A DNA stretch of 64,000 bases from assembly GCA_014055465.1 (NCBI GenBank), contig WIAF01000001.1:186001-250000 (forward strand), in the 5' to 3' direction. The notes under the pieces are model-generated. The model was not told where the DNA came from, searched no databases, and saw only the letters and a list, made by a program, of their open reading frames with translations. Position numbers and translations under genes: made by a program. The stretch is from Nitrospira sp. CR1.1. Lineage in GTDB: Bacteria; Nitrospirota; Nitrospiria; Nitrospirales; Nitrospiraceae. Shown one piece after another: positions 28,421 to 37,289 of this stretch (positions are counted from its first letter, which is position 1; each line of letters starts with the position of its first letter).

Positions 28421-28519
28421 CGACGTGACCTATGCGTGAACGAATCCAATGCATCATACACCATCGGCACCGGTTGCACTGTGCCGCCAATCCACGGCAG
28501 ACCGGGAAAGGAAGCGCGT

Positions 28520-29365
28520 ATGACAACCCCGTCAGATTTCCGCGTCAGTGATTACATGCACCGGCAATTGGAGGTGGTTCCGCAGGATACCTCCGTGGTG
28601 ACCGTCGCCACTAGAATGCGAACGCGAAACATCGGCTCGGTGTTGATCGAATCCTTCGATCGCCCCCACAACGATTGCCGGATTGCGGGCATCGTGACTG
28701 AAACCGATCTTGTCTCCAAGGTCCTGGCGCCGGGCCGCGTTCCGTCCCGCACCAGCATGGTCGACATCATGAGCAGCCCGCTCATCACGATTGCGCCGGA
28801 TCGTCCGATGGTCGATGCCAGCCATCTGATGCAAGGCAAGAATGTGCGGCACCTTGTCGTGAGCGAAGGGACGGACGTGCTCGGCGTCATTTCCGTCCGG
28901 GACCTCGTGCGACATTTCGTGGATGCCGACGGAGGGCCGGTCCAGGCGCTGACGAATGTCTACCGTCCGCTGAGCGTCCTCATGCAAACAGCCATTGAAA
29001 CCATCGGCAGCGAAGAAACCGCCATGGCCGCCGCGCAACGGATGGCCGACAAACACATCGGGGCGCTCTTCGTGATCGAAGCGGACGAACTCGTGGGAAT
29101 CATCACCGAAGGTGACCTGGTGCGAAAGCTGCTCGCCTATCAGCTCGATCCGGAGTCAATGCGCGTCGGCGCGCTCATGAACTCGCCGCTGCTCGACATC
29201 GACATCAACCGCACCATTCGCGACGCCAGTGAACGGATGGCGGCCAAACGCATTCGCCACCTGGCCGTGACCGAACATGAGAAGGTCGTCGGCGTCCTCT
29301 CGATTCGGGATCTAGTCAAGATGGTCGCGATTCGTGACCGCCCGGATTTTCTCCGGCGAACCTGA
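28520..29365 (+). CDS. Four-CBS-domain regulatory protein
   Basis: 281 residues from ATG 28520, with AAAGGAAG upstream. Four consecutive CBS motifs (VSDYMHRQL, VDIMSSPLI, LSVLMQTAI, VGALMNSPL), each followed by a GVISVRDLV / GIITEGDLV-type strand. Two Bateman modules in one chain, no catalytic or DNA-binding domain. Probably a soluble sensor of adenine nucleotides working on a neighbouring protein, perhaps the pump or TerC protein. It follows the ATPase gene by 100 bp and precedes a strong hairpin. Confidence 0.9.
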   Translation: MTTPSDFRVSDYMHRQLEVVPQDTSVVTVATRMRTRNIGSVLIESFDRPHNDCRIAGIVTETDLVSKVLAPGRVPSRTSMVDIMSSPLITIAPDRPMVDASHLMQGKNVRHLVVSEGTDVLGVISVRDLVRHFVDADGGPVQALTNVYRPLSVLMQTAIETIGSEETAMAAAQRMADKHIGALFVIEADELVGIITEGDLVRKLLAYQLDPESMRVGALMNSPLLDIDINRTIRDASERMAAKRIRHLAVTEHEKVVGVLSIRDLVKMVAIRDRPDFLRRT

Positions 29366-29369
29366 TCGA

Positions 29370-29408
29370 CCGGCCGCAAGGGGGAGCACAGCCCCCCCTC
29401 GCGGCCGG
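29370..29408 (+). terminator. G+C-rich hairpin, likely terminator after the CBS gene
   Basis: CCGGCCGC at 29370-29377 pairs with GCGGCCGG at 29401-29408, extended inward by runs of G (29380-29384) and C (29391-29397). It begins five bases after the CBS gene stop. Only a short TTTT follows about 20 bp later, so termination may be partial or factor-assisted, with some read-through into the TerC gene. Confidence 0.55.
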
Positions 29409-29543
29409 GATCGCCCAGGACCCACGTTTTGATTGCGCCGCCCTGTCCGGAACGGTAGACTCCTCACATCCGTGTTGTTCCCACACCTGCGCGCATGACA
29501 GAGTGAATCATTTCCCCCCCCTCTTAGATGAACGGAGCCGCTG

Positions 29544-30299
29544 ATGTTGGACTGGCTTGCCAATCCTGAAGTCTGGATCGCCTTGGGAACGCTGACCGCG
29601 TTAGAGATCGTGCTGGGCATCGATAACATCATTTTTCTGTCCGTGCTCGTCGGCCGCCTGCCGGAATCTCAACGCGCCATCGCGCGTAAAGTGGGCCTGG
29701 GACTCGCCATGATGGCCCGCCTCGGACTTCTCTTTTCGATCTCTTTTGTCATGGGCCTGACCAAACCTTGGGTGACGGTCCTCGGCCACGGGGTCTCAGG
29801 CCGTGATCTGATTTTGGTCGGTGGCGGGCTGTTCCTGATGGCGAAAGCCACGCATGAGATTCATAACAGCCTGGAGGGTGTCGAGGAAGGCCACTCGCCG
29901 ACTGCCGCCGCCAGCCTGGGGATAGTACTGCTCCAGATCGCGCTTCTGGACATCGTCTTTTCGTTGGACTCCGTCATCACGGCAGTCGGACTGGTCGAGC
30001 ATGTATCGATCATGGCGGTGGCCATCATCCTGGCCGTGGTGGTAATGCTGGTGGCGGCGAAGGCGATCGGTGATTTTGTGGAAACACATCCGACGATCAA
30101 GATTCTGGCCCTGTCATTCTTAATTCTCGTCGGCGTGACGTTGATGGTCGAAGGATTCGACGTGCATGTGCCGAAGGGCTATATCTATTTCTCCATGGCC
30201 TTTTCCGTGACTGTCGAAATGCTGAATATCCGCATGCGCAAAAAGCGGACTGCACCGGTCAGGCTTCATAGCCGCTACGCGGACGATCAGCGGCGATGA
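29544..30299 (+). CDS. TerC-family integral membrane protein
   Basis: 251 residues, ATG after GGAG. About seven or eight hydrophobic helices with the TerC signatures LEIVLGIDNIIFLSVL and LLDIVFSLDSVITAVGL (acidic residues in the membrane, characteristic of the family), then a basic cytosolic tail. TerC proteins are linked to tellurite resistance and, more recently, to manganese export and metal supply to exported enzymes. Substrate here unknown. It closes the USP-pump-CBS group. Confidence 0.92.
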   Translation: MLDWLANPEVWIALGTLTALEIVLGIDNIIFLSVLVGRLPESQRAIARKVGLGLAMMARLGLLFSISFVMGLTKPWVTVLGHGVSGRDLILVGGGLFLMAKATHEIHNSLEGVEEGHSPTAAASLGIVLLQIALLDIVFSLDSVITAVGLVEHVSIMAVAIILAVVVMLVAAKAIGDFVETHPTIKILALSFLILVGVTLMVEGFDVHVPKGYIYFSMAFSVTVEMLNIRMRKKRTAPVRLHSRYADDQRR

Positions 30300-30326
30300 T
30301 CTGGCGCGCGCCCGCTACCGATCGGG

Positions 30327-30869
30327 TTATTCTCCGTGGAGGCCTTCGGGAACGGAGAGGAGATAATTGGCATCCACCGACTCCTCCCAGGCCCCTCCTC
30401 CCTGCGCGTTCCCCATGGCCCACCCTCGCATGAAGACTACGCCCAGCACCGGCTCACTCGCCGGCACCGCCGGCGGCCTGGCCTCCTTCTGATCCGCGAC
30501 GCGCCCCACCACCGTCACCCGCGCCCATTGCTTCCATTTGGGAGGCAGGAGGGATGCGTCCTGGACGACCACCCAGTAATACCCTGCTTCTGGCCCTTCG
30601 TTGATGGTCGGACGATGAGGCCGGTAATCCTTATCCAGCGGCCGGTTTTTCAGATGGAGCCAGAGCCGCGGACCATTCTGCTGCTGGTCTACCACAACCC
30701 CGCCGAGAATGACCGTCTTGCCTTGATAGGTGTCCGGCGAGGCGGCAAGGGAGGTCAAGGTGACTCCCGGCTCCGCCTGCTGAATGTACCGGGATGGCAA
30801 ATTCCCGCACCCCGTCACGAGAAAAAGGCCCGTGAGGCCTGCCAGTAGTCGAGAGAACCGTCCCTTCAC
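30327..30869 (-). CDS. slp: Slp-family outer-membrane lipoprotein
   Basis: 180 residues from GTG 30869, exactly five bases after GGAGG; longer starts are unnecessary. A lipoprotein signal ends in the lipobox VTGC. The mature part contains YQGKTVILGGVVVDQQQ and RVTVVGRV, the OB-like core of starvation-inducible Slp proteins. Outer-membrane anchored. In enterobacteria slp is induced on carbon starvation; here the role is inferred. It converges with the TerC gene, 27 bp apart. Confidence 0.85.
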   Translation of the reverse strand: MKGRFSRLLAGLTGLFLVTGCGNLPSRYIQQAEPGVTLTSLAASPDTYQGKTVILGGVVVDQQQNGPRLWLHLKNRPLDKDYRPHRPTINEGPEAGYYWVVVQDASLLPPKWKQWARVTVVGRVADQKEARPPAVPASEPVLGVVFMRGWAMGNAQGGGAWEESVDANYLLSVPEGLHGE

Positions 30870-30909
30870 ATCATCCTCCATTCGTCGAGACGCCAAGAAC
30901 CCGTAACGA

Positions 30910-31707
30910 TCACGCCCGACCACGCTTCCAACCACTGAGCGCGCACCGCTGGGCAGTCAACGGCATCATGCGCTCAACATCTCCGGCTACGCTGGCCATG
31001 ACCGTATCGGCGAGCCGGGGGTCTTCGAAACATTCATAGGCATCGTCGAGAAATCCACCACGTAAGAGCGGATGCTGGAGAAACCGCTGCCCGGACCCGC
31101 TCGCCACTTCAAGCGGCCGCTCGATCACCCCGATGCGCTCCATGTTCAGCTGTTCGAGCCATCCCCTCGCCTCCACCGCCGACGGCCGCTCCGCCACATG
31201 CGCGGCCAGACGTTCACGCTCGATCGTCAGCCCGTGCCGGCTCATTTCGCAATCAATCCGTTGCCAGATGGAATCGAATGTTCCCAGCGACGGAAAGGTC
31301 AACACCACTTGGCCTCCAGGCTCGAGATGTTCAATCAATCCCCTCATCGCCTCGAACCGGTGCGGCCGGAGAAACATGACGGAGAGATTACCGGTGATGC
31401 GTTGGAAGTCGGGGAAGGACGGGGGCAAGGCGCGCATGTCGACACATTCGAAACGGAGCCAGGGCAACTCACCCCGCTGTAGCGTTCTGGCATTCCCCAC
31501 CTGGCCGCGGCTCACGTCGATCCCGAGGACGGAGCCGGTCGGCCCCACCTGTTCCGCCAGATGGAAGGCCGGGATGCCATGGCCGCAGGCGATATCGAGG
31601 ATGGTGAGGCCGGGACGCAGATCAAGCTGCTCCAACAGCAGTTCCGCGAACGGAGTCGACCAGTCATCCTCTGCGGGAAGGGGCCATTGTTGCGCCTGAA
31701 CCATCAT
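30910..31707 (-). CDS. Class I SAM-dependent methyltransferase
   Basis: 265 residues, start taken at ATG 31707 (a second ATG follows at once). Motif I is ILDIACGHG (about residues 36-44) with the acidic end of the next strand in GSVLGIDVS, and the later GGQVVLTFPS fits motif VI. Small-molecule methyltransferase of the UbiE/Methyltransf_25 type; substrate unknown. The gene ends 41 bp before the Slp gene start. Confidence 0.85.
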   Translation of the reverse strand: MMVQAQQWPLPAEDDWSTPFAELLLEQLDLRPGLTILDIACGHGIPAFHLAEQVGPTGSVLGIDVSRGQVGNARTLQRGELPWLRFECVDMRALPPSFPDFQRITGNLSVMFLRPHRFEAMRGLIEHLEPGGQVVLTFPSLGTFDSIWQRIDCEMSRHGLTIERERLAAHVAERPSAVEARGWLEQLNMERIGVIERPLEVASGSGQRFLQHPLLRGGFLDDAYECFEDPRLADTVMASVAGDVERMMPLTAQRCALSGWKRGRA

Positions 31708-31797
31708 ACCTGGCCATCTTACTCGAAGAGCCAGGAGAAAATCAGAAGACTCTCCCACTCGATCAGGCGTTGAATAGGGCGAGCCTCGCCGCCTCCG

Positions 31798-32616
31798 TCA
31801 CAGCCGGTCCAACAATTGCTGCTTCTTCGCCCGGTACTCCTCTTCCGTAATCAACCCCTGCTCGTGAAGACGCTTGAGCACAGCAAGCCGTTCCTCCAGT
31901 GAGGGCGGTGGGCCCGGTTGAACAGAGGGCTCTGGAGCCGTCACCTGAGTTCCACCCATTGCGCCATGGTATTCGATCGCCAGTTCGTCCGGGTCGGAAC
32001 GAAATGGATTCCCGCCGCCCCTGGTCGGGCGTATCAACGCCTGCCCTTCACCCGGCACGAATTCGTAAAATGCTCCGGCTTGCGCAAACAGCGGATCCTT
32101 CCAGATCTGTTTTCTAATCGCCGGCATGGTCACGGCAATCCGGCAGTTAGCCAATCGCAGATGGATTCGACCCTCCTCGACAACCCAGACTCCCGAAGTC
32201 ACCTGTTCCAATCCCAGATCCGACGGCCTCGCCAGCGCGAACACCACTTGCTCTTGCGCGGTGGCCTGCTGAAATGCCCGTTGTAACGATTCGCCCAGGT
32301 ACCGGACTTCCTCTTCGGAAAACGCCGGTTCGGTATCTCCCCGATACGATGCGCCAAGGAGGGGCCTGTGAACGCTTCGTACCTTTACCATTCGCAGCAG
32401 GGATTCCCATTCCTGCCGCTGCAGCTCGAATGGGTGATGGAGCCGTTGTTGTTGATCATGCCCTTGTGTGAATGGAACGATCCTGACCAGCCGCTGGTCG
32501 TCACAGGAGACGCAGGGCATCTCCTTGCCAGGAGCCAGGCCAGAACAACCGGGCAGAACGAGACAAAGGAGCCAGAGGACGACGCCATTCGCCCTTCGAA
32601 GGAACAGATGGTTCAC
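31798..32616 (-). CDS. Lipoprotein with C-terminal SHOCT motif
   Basis: 272 residues from GTG 32616, ten bases after GGAAGG. Lipoprotein signal with lipobox LPGC. The middle part is unrecognised beta/alpha sequence (VWVVEEGRIHLRLANCRIAVTM). The last 30 residues, after a Pro-rich linker, form a SHOCT motif (LKRLHEQGLITEEEYRAKKQQLLDRL), a short two-helix element often found at protein ends and thought to mediate oligomerisation. Envelope protein of unknown function. Confidence 0.78.
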   Translation of the reverse strand: MNHLFLRRANGVVLWLLCLVLPGCSGLAPGKEMPCVSCDDQRLVRIVPFTQGHDQQQRLHHPFELQRQEWESLLRMVKVRSVHRPLLGASYRGDTEPAFSEEEVRYLGESLQRAFQQATAQEQVVFALARPSDLGLEQVTSGVWVVEEGRIHLRLANCRIAVTMPAIRKQIWKDPLFAQAGAFYEFVPGEGQALIRPTRGGGNPFRSDPDELAIEYHGAMGGTQVTAPEPSVQPGPPPSLEERLAVLKRLHEQGLITEEEYRAKKQQLLDRL

Positions 32617-32647
32617 GTGCGCGCGACCTTCCTTCTGACCGGACAAT

Positions 32648-34117
32648 TCAGTACGCAAAATCCAATCCGACCAACATGGTTTGCCCTCTCAAATCACCGC
32701 CCGTCGGGCCGACGGCTTGCGTGCGGTAACTATTATATTCCGCGTGCAGCGCCAAATCGGTTCTCGTGGAGTGATGAATGAAATAGCGCGCCAGCACGGT
32801 GTGGGAGTCGACGTCATTGTAGTTGCCTTTGAAGACATCGGTGTTGCCGTCTCCGTGCCGGTCGTTTCGAATCACATCATACCGGTAGGCAAAAAACCAG
32901 TCCGGCATGTCGAAGAACAGAGCCGGCGCATAGTCCAATTCCACGAACGCCCCGTTCCAGGACGCGTTTTGCGGAGTCGGAATCCCCTGCGATGCAAACA
33001 ATTGCGCACTGTCATGTCCGTGCATGATCGCGCCAAAGACATTCCACTCCCCGTTGAAGGTCAGACTCACATCGACGCCGATTCTCGTGAACGGCTTTCC
33101 GCTGCCTGCGACGCCTTGGCAAGTCGGGCAAGTCGCATTGACCATCGTTGGCGCCTGGCCGTAGGCCCCGAAAATTCCCACACGATGCCCGGTCACGATC
33201 CCGTAGCCTCCGAACGACTGCGTGACATGGCCATAGAAATTCACATTACGACCGCCGGTGCCACAAGGCGTGTCCGGAGGGCAACCACCCAACGGCCCTG
33301 AAAACGAGTTGGTGGCCAGCGCGGTCAATGAATACCGCAGGTACCCTTCCGTGGACGGCGTTTTCATGATGCCCGACAGTTCCCCGCCAGGCTGGTTGTC
33401 TCCGAGCAGGAAGGAATTGGGATTCAAATAGGAGCTGGTCGAGGTCCCTCCGATGGTGGCCGTATACGGCACGCCTGGCGTGTAGTGGTACATGACGAAC
33501 GGCGTATTCAAGGTCGGACTGCGTTTTTCGCTGAAGGGAAGATCGAGCTCAAATTTCCCCACGCGCAAGTTCAAGAGGTAGTTGCCGGGGTCGGACTTGA
33601 CGCCGAAATACCGTTCTAAACGCATCAGACGCACAAACGCGCTTTCAAGATCCCCATCCGACGCGCCGGTGCCGAACCCGGCACTGCCGAGTCCCGGCGT
33701 ATACACCACGCCAAAGGCGATGTCTCGGTGCAGCGTGCCGAAACTCAAGAGGTCCAGCCCGGTGAAGCCGAATCCCCCGGTCGTCACACCGCTGCCTTCC
33801 GTCCTCACCTGCGCCGCCTGGTATCCGACCGTCGCGCGAATCGAGACCGGCCAGAAGCCCATCCCGATCCCCTCATAGACCGGCGAATCCGCTTCCGATC
33901 CCAATTGATATCCGCGATCTCTGAAGAGATTGCCGAAGTCATTGAGTTTCGGGAAACCAGGGACGTGGCACACGTTACACTTAAAATCATATTTGCGGGC
34001 AAATGCCGGAATCGCCTCAGCCTTCTGTACCAGCCCGCTCAATTCGTAACTGATCAGCGCCACCAGGACGAGTATGGCGACAATCACCGCCCTGGCGCGC
34101 AACGTTGAGATCTTCAT
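32648..34117 (-). CDS. Heme-bearing outer-membrane porin-like protein
   Basis: 489 residues from ATG 34117, eight bases after GGAGG. A membrane-spanning signal is followed by one c-type heme motif CNVCH (Cys47, Cys50, His51), then by about 420 residues of alternating polar/aromatic strands that end in a C-terminal FAY, as in outer-membrane beta barrels. So a cytochrome plug or head seems fused to a porin. It could pass electrons through the outer membrane or simply position a heme at it. The gene downstream of a secreted regulatory-like protein, 41 bp apart, suggests a two-gene operon. Confidence 0.8.
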   Translation of the reverse strand: MKISTLRARAVIVAILVLVALISYELSGLVQKAEAIPAFARKYDFKCNVCHVPGFPKLNDFGNLFRDRGYQLGSEADSPVYEGIGMGFWPVSIRATVGYQAAQVRTEGSGVTTGGFGFTGLDLLSFGTLHRDIAFGVVYTPGLGSAGFGTGASDGDLESAFVRLMRLERYFGVKSDPGNYLLNLRVGKFELDLPFSEKRSPTLNTPFVMYHYTPGVPYTATIGGTSTSSYLNPNSFLLGDNQPGGELSGIMKTPSTEGYLRYSLTALATNSFSGPLGGCPPDTPCGTGGRNVNFYGHVTQSFGGYGIVTGHRVGIFGAYGQAPTMVNATCPTCQGVAGSGKPFTRIGVDVSLTFNGEWNVFGAIMHGHDSAQLFASQGIPTPQNASWNGAFVELDYAPALFFDMPDWFFAYRYDVIRNDRHGDGNTDVFKGNYNDVDSHTVLARYFIHHSTRTDLALHAEYNSYRTQAVGPTGGDLRGQTMLVGLDFAY

Positions 34118-34158
34118 CGGATCAGCCTCCCATTCCACAATCCGGCTTCATTGGTTGC

Positions 34159-35022
34159 TTATTCAGGCGGAAGCTCGTCTCCGCCACCGGCGACTTTCCA
34201 CTCGACTTCCACCGGCCGGACGGGAAATTCAAACCGGGATTCCACCTGTGCTTTCGGAGACATCTCTAACGGCTGCCGGATGACATGGGGTTCGTCATAC
34301 ACAGGACGAGAGGAACTGAACTTGACGATGTTGAATCCGGGATGCCAAGCAACCAGTGTGTAGGAGCCGGGTGGAATGTCGGCAATTTCGAATCGCCCCT
34401 GTTCATCGGTCACGGCAAAGTAGGGATGGTCGAGCGCCGCCGCCCACGCGTTCATATGGACATGCACATCGCACTGCAGCCGCAATCCGACGCCGCGCGC
34501 CCGCACCAGGGTGGCCGCAATCTCGCGGTTCGCCGTCGGCATGGCAATATTGAAGAGACTGTGTTTATCGCTGAACAGATGCGGATTGTGCAGGATCGGC
34601 TCGAAATTGGTCAGCGCGACCTCCGCCGTGCGGACAAACGGCGTAATCTGCTGCTCGAACTGGCAAGCCTGCCCTGCGGGATGTCCCGCGCTTTTTCCCA
34701 TACGCAGCGGATAGGCAGGCGCGGCGGCCTTTCCACGCTCCACCCGCTCGAGATACACCAGGACCTCCTGAAGGCCGTTCGTGGCCGGATCAATTCGTAA
34801 GGCCGGCGACGGCACATGCGTGCCGCAGGCATCCAGATCGGCAAACACTTTGAGCGGGGGGATTTTCGGAATGCTGCCCTTCCAGACAGCTTGGCCTTTG
34901 ACCGTGCCGCCGTCGGAGACATCGATAATTTCATACTCCGCATAGCCGCTGGTTGCGGTGAGAAGCCCTGCCAGCCAGCACAGAAACAGAAGGTGGTAAC
35001 CGCGATGTCGTCGTGGAGACAT
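34159..35022 (-). CDS. Secreted protein with carboxypeptidase-regulatory-like domain
   Basis: 287 residues from ATG 35022, six bases after GAGG. Signal peptide (LLFLCWLAGLLTATSGYAE). The first 150 residues contain a plastocyanin-like beta sandwich region (GGTVKGQAVWKGSIP near the start); residues near 190-240 hold CDVHVHMNAWAAALDHPYFAVTDEQG and GSYTLVAWHPG, the regulatory fold, with His residues that could bind copper. Periplasmic. Likely partner of the heme porin encoded just downstream. Function unknown. Confidence 0.78.
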   Translation of the reverse strand: MSPRRHRGYHLLFLCWLAGLLTATSGYAEYEIIDVSDGGTVKGQAVWKGSIPKIPPLKVFADLDACGTHVPSPALRIDPATNGLQEVLVYLERVERGKAAAPAYPLRMGKSAGHPAGQACQFEQQITPFVRTAEVALTNFEPILHNPHLFSDKHSLFNIAMPTANREIAATLVRARGVGLRLQCDVHVHMNAWAAALDHPYFAVTDEQGRFEIADIPPGSYTLVAWHPGFNIVKFSSSRPVYDEPHVIRQPLEMSPKAQVESRFEFPVRPVEVEWKVAGGGDELPPE

Positions 35023-35073
35023 GGAAGACCTCATCGACATACCGGGGGCCGGATGACCCAGGGCCGGTGAAGA

Positions 35074-35111
35074 ATAAAAAAAGCCCGAACCTCCGTCTGG
35101 AGATTCGGGCT
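35074..35111 (-). terminator. Rho-independent terminator of the methyltransferase gene
   Basis: On the minus strand a hairpin with arms AGCCCGAA and TTCGGGCT plus an inner CTCC/GGAG stem (35082-35111) is followed at once by seven T (35075-35081). It lies about 110 bp after the stop at 35222, and separates that gene from the secreted protein gene downstream. Confidence 0.88.
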
Positions 35112-35221
35112 CTAGAGCTGGTCGCTCGTTGGCCTCAATTATGTGCGCACGAGAGGGAGAGTAATCAACCGCACTCCGGCCTGTCAAGTATGCTACGCGC
35201 CAGTGTCGAACGGCGTCGAGT

Positions 35222-36235
35222 CTACTTGAAACCGATGACCATGGAATCCGGCCCGGCAAGGGGTTCGACTTTCGTGCGGGTGAAGCCGGCCTGCTTCATC
35301 CATTGCCGGCAATCCGCGCCGGTGAAATCGAATCCGCCGGGGGTCTCGATGAGCATATTGAGACTCATCAGCAAGCCAAACGCATTGGTTTTCCGGGCAT
35401 CATCGATCAAGGACTCATGGACGATCAGCGCGCCGCCTTTTGGCAACGCCGCATAGGCCTTGCGCAACAGCATCATTTTTTCTTTGCGGTCCCAGTCGTG
35501 CAAGATGTGCCCCATGATAAGCACATCCACCTCCGGTAGCGGTTCCTGGAAAAAGTTCCCTTCGTGAAACGCCACGCGCTGCGCTAGTTTCCTGCTTTTG
35601 ACATAGGCCTCGAAGACCGGCCGCACAGCAGGAAGATCCATGCCCTGGCCGTTGAGGTGCCGGTGAGCCAGCGCAATCTCCACGGCCACGCCGCCTTGAG
35701 CGCAGCCGATGTCAGCAAACGAGCGATAGCGCTTCCACGGGAACTTTCCCGCGATGGATCGGGCCGTACCCCGACTGAGTCCGGTCATGGCCTTGAGGAA
35801 TCCTTCCAGCCGTTGCGGATCGGCGTACAGGGCACCGAAAAAATCTTCACCCGTTTTGACTTCGTTTTGAGGCTTGCCGGTCCGCAAGGCCTCCGTCAGC
35901 GATCCCCAGAATCCATACAAGCGGGCATTACACATCTCCAGCATGCCACCGGCATAGGACGGTTTGGCGCGATCGAGAAAGAGGGCGGTCTCCGGCGTGT
36001 TGGCATAGCGCGTCCCGCTCCGTTTCAGCAGGCCAAGCGCCACCAAGGCATCGAAGAAATCCCGCGCGCTTCGCGGATGCAATTTCAGTTTGGCAGTCAA
36101 GGCTTTGTGGTCGAGCCGGCGCTTGGCCAACTCCGTGAAGAGGCCCAGTTCCACCGCAGTCAGTAACGTCTTTGAACCCCAAAACCCGAACCCGATTTGG
36201 AGCATTCGATCAGGAACCAATTGGCCTCCGGCCAT
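35222..36235 (-). CDS. SAM-dependent O-methyltransferase (acetylserotonin/hydroxyneurosporene type)
   Basis: 337 residues, ATG after AAAGGATGG. N-terminal winged-helix dimerisation domain ([14 protein letters not shown]... [25 protein letters not shown]), then the methyltransferase domain with motif [12 protein letters not shown], an acidic QGMDLPAV, and the catalytic-region [26 protein letters not shown] typical of this family. It probably methylates a hydroxyl of an aromatic or isoprenoid metabolite. It stands alone with its own terminator. Confidence 0.88.
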   Translation of the reverse strand: MAGGQLVPDRMLQIGFGFWGSKTLLTAVELGLFTELAKRRLDHKALTAKLKLHPRSARDFFDALVALGLLKRSGTRYANTPETALFLDRAKPSYAGGMLEMCNARLYGFWGSLTEALRTGKPQNEVKTGEDFFGALYADPQRLEGFLKAMTGLSRGTARSIAGKFPWKRYRSFADIGCAQGGVAVEIALAHRHLNGQGMDLPAVRPVFEAYVKSRKLAQRVAFHEGNFFQEPLPEVDVLIMGHILHDWDRKEKMMLLRKAYAALPKGGALIVHESLIDDARKTNAFGLLMSLNMLIETPGGFDFTGADCRQWMKQAGFTRTKVEPLAGPDSMVIGFK

Positions 36236-36504
36236 GATGCCATCCTTTCATAAGACACAAAGAGCCAGAGGCTACGCGGGGAACCGGGTGCTGTCAACTT
36301 CGATGCCGATCCTAAACTGCAGACCGTATCTCTTTTTCCTGCGCCGTATCGAGAGAGATACAGCTACGCGCCCACGCGTTGCTTGCAATTCCACGATAAG
36401 ACAGACAGAGCGATCACCCCACACGCGCGACGGGAAGGCAAGCTCCTTGCTACAGAGTGACGGTACATCCGCACATTTGACCATCAGGCAAGGGGGACAT
36501 TGAC

Positions 36505-37269
36505 ATGACTACGTATATCCACGTGAAGGCCGCCATGATGACCGTCTTGCTGCTCGGCACGATGGCCGCGGCCGTCCAGGCCGAACAATGGAACGGACCG
36601 CACACTCCGACGGGAGCCATTTGGCGACCGGGCAGCGTGGCGTTAGGATTCGAACCAACGGCGGGCGGAAGCAAGAAGCCGCTACTCGAGATACAGCGCC
36701 CCCTCTCCGGCGATGAAGACATTCTCCTCAGCCTCCGTTCAACCTTTAGAGACGCGACAGCCACGGTTCTCCAGGCCGACACGAAACGAGTCTATATCGG
36801 CGGCGCGGCCACCAGAACTTCCCTGGTGCCGGATGGCGTCTTCGACCTAGCTGTCGGGCGCGGGATCGCCGTCGGGGTCAACAGCGTGACCGAACGGCTG
36901 CCGACCGATTATCGATTGGTGGTGGGAGGGAAGGTGCTTGCCGAGGAAGTCCGCATCAAGCTCATCAAGGATTGGGCGGACTCTGTCTTTCAACCGGACT
37001 ACCGACTCGCCGCCCTTCCTGAAGTGGCAACCTATATCCGCGACCATCATCACTTGCCGGAGATGCCGAGCGCCGAAGACGTGGCGGAAACCGGCATCAA
37101 CCTTGGTGACATGCAGGCGAAACTTCTCCGAAAAATCGAAGAACTGACGCTGCATGCGATCGAGCAACACCGTACCATCGCGACACTGCAAGCACAGCTT
37201 CACCGCTTGGAGCAGGACCGGTCGTCCCACCAGATGCAAGGACAGGTACGCGCGATCGATTCGCACTGA
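36505..37269 (+). CDS. Secreted protein with Bacteroidetes-type C-terminal coiled-coil module
   Basis: 254 residues, ATG after GGGGGAC. Signal peptide (MMTVLLLGTMAAAVQA). Residues about 140-230 carry a module common in large surface proteins of Bacteroidetes: VLAEEVRI, WADSVFQPDYRL, LPEVATYI, HHLPEMPSA, TGINLGDMQAKLLRKIEELTLH, followed by a Gln-rich coiled coil. The module resembles the chaperone region of tail-fibre-like proteins. Function unknown, probably an exported structural or adhesive protein. The next gene, 21 bp on, also encodes a secreted protein, so they form a pair. Possible horizontal origin. Confidence 0.78.
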   Translation: MTTYIHVKAAMMTVLLLGTMAAAVQAEQWNGPHTPTGAIWRPGSVALGFEPTAGGSKKPLLEIQRPLSGDEDILLSLRSTFRDATATVLQADTKRVYIGGAATRTSLVPDGVFDLAVGRGIAVGVNSVTERLPTDYRLVVGGKVLAEEVRIKLIKDWADSVFQPDYRLAALPEVATYIRDHHHLPEMPSAEDVAETGINLGDMQAKLLRKIEELTLHAIEQHRTIATLQAQLHRLEQDRSSHQMQGQVRAIDSH

Positions 37270-37289
37270 TTCAGAGAGAGGACGTATCC

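Noticed and set aside
28470-28495. Apparent sigma-54 promoter (ggcac...ttgca) before the four-CBS gene
   Set aside because: The spacing between the GG and GC elements is two bases too short for a sigma-54 site.
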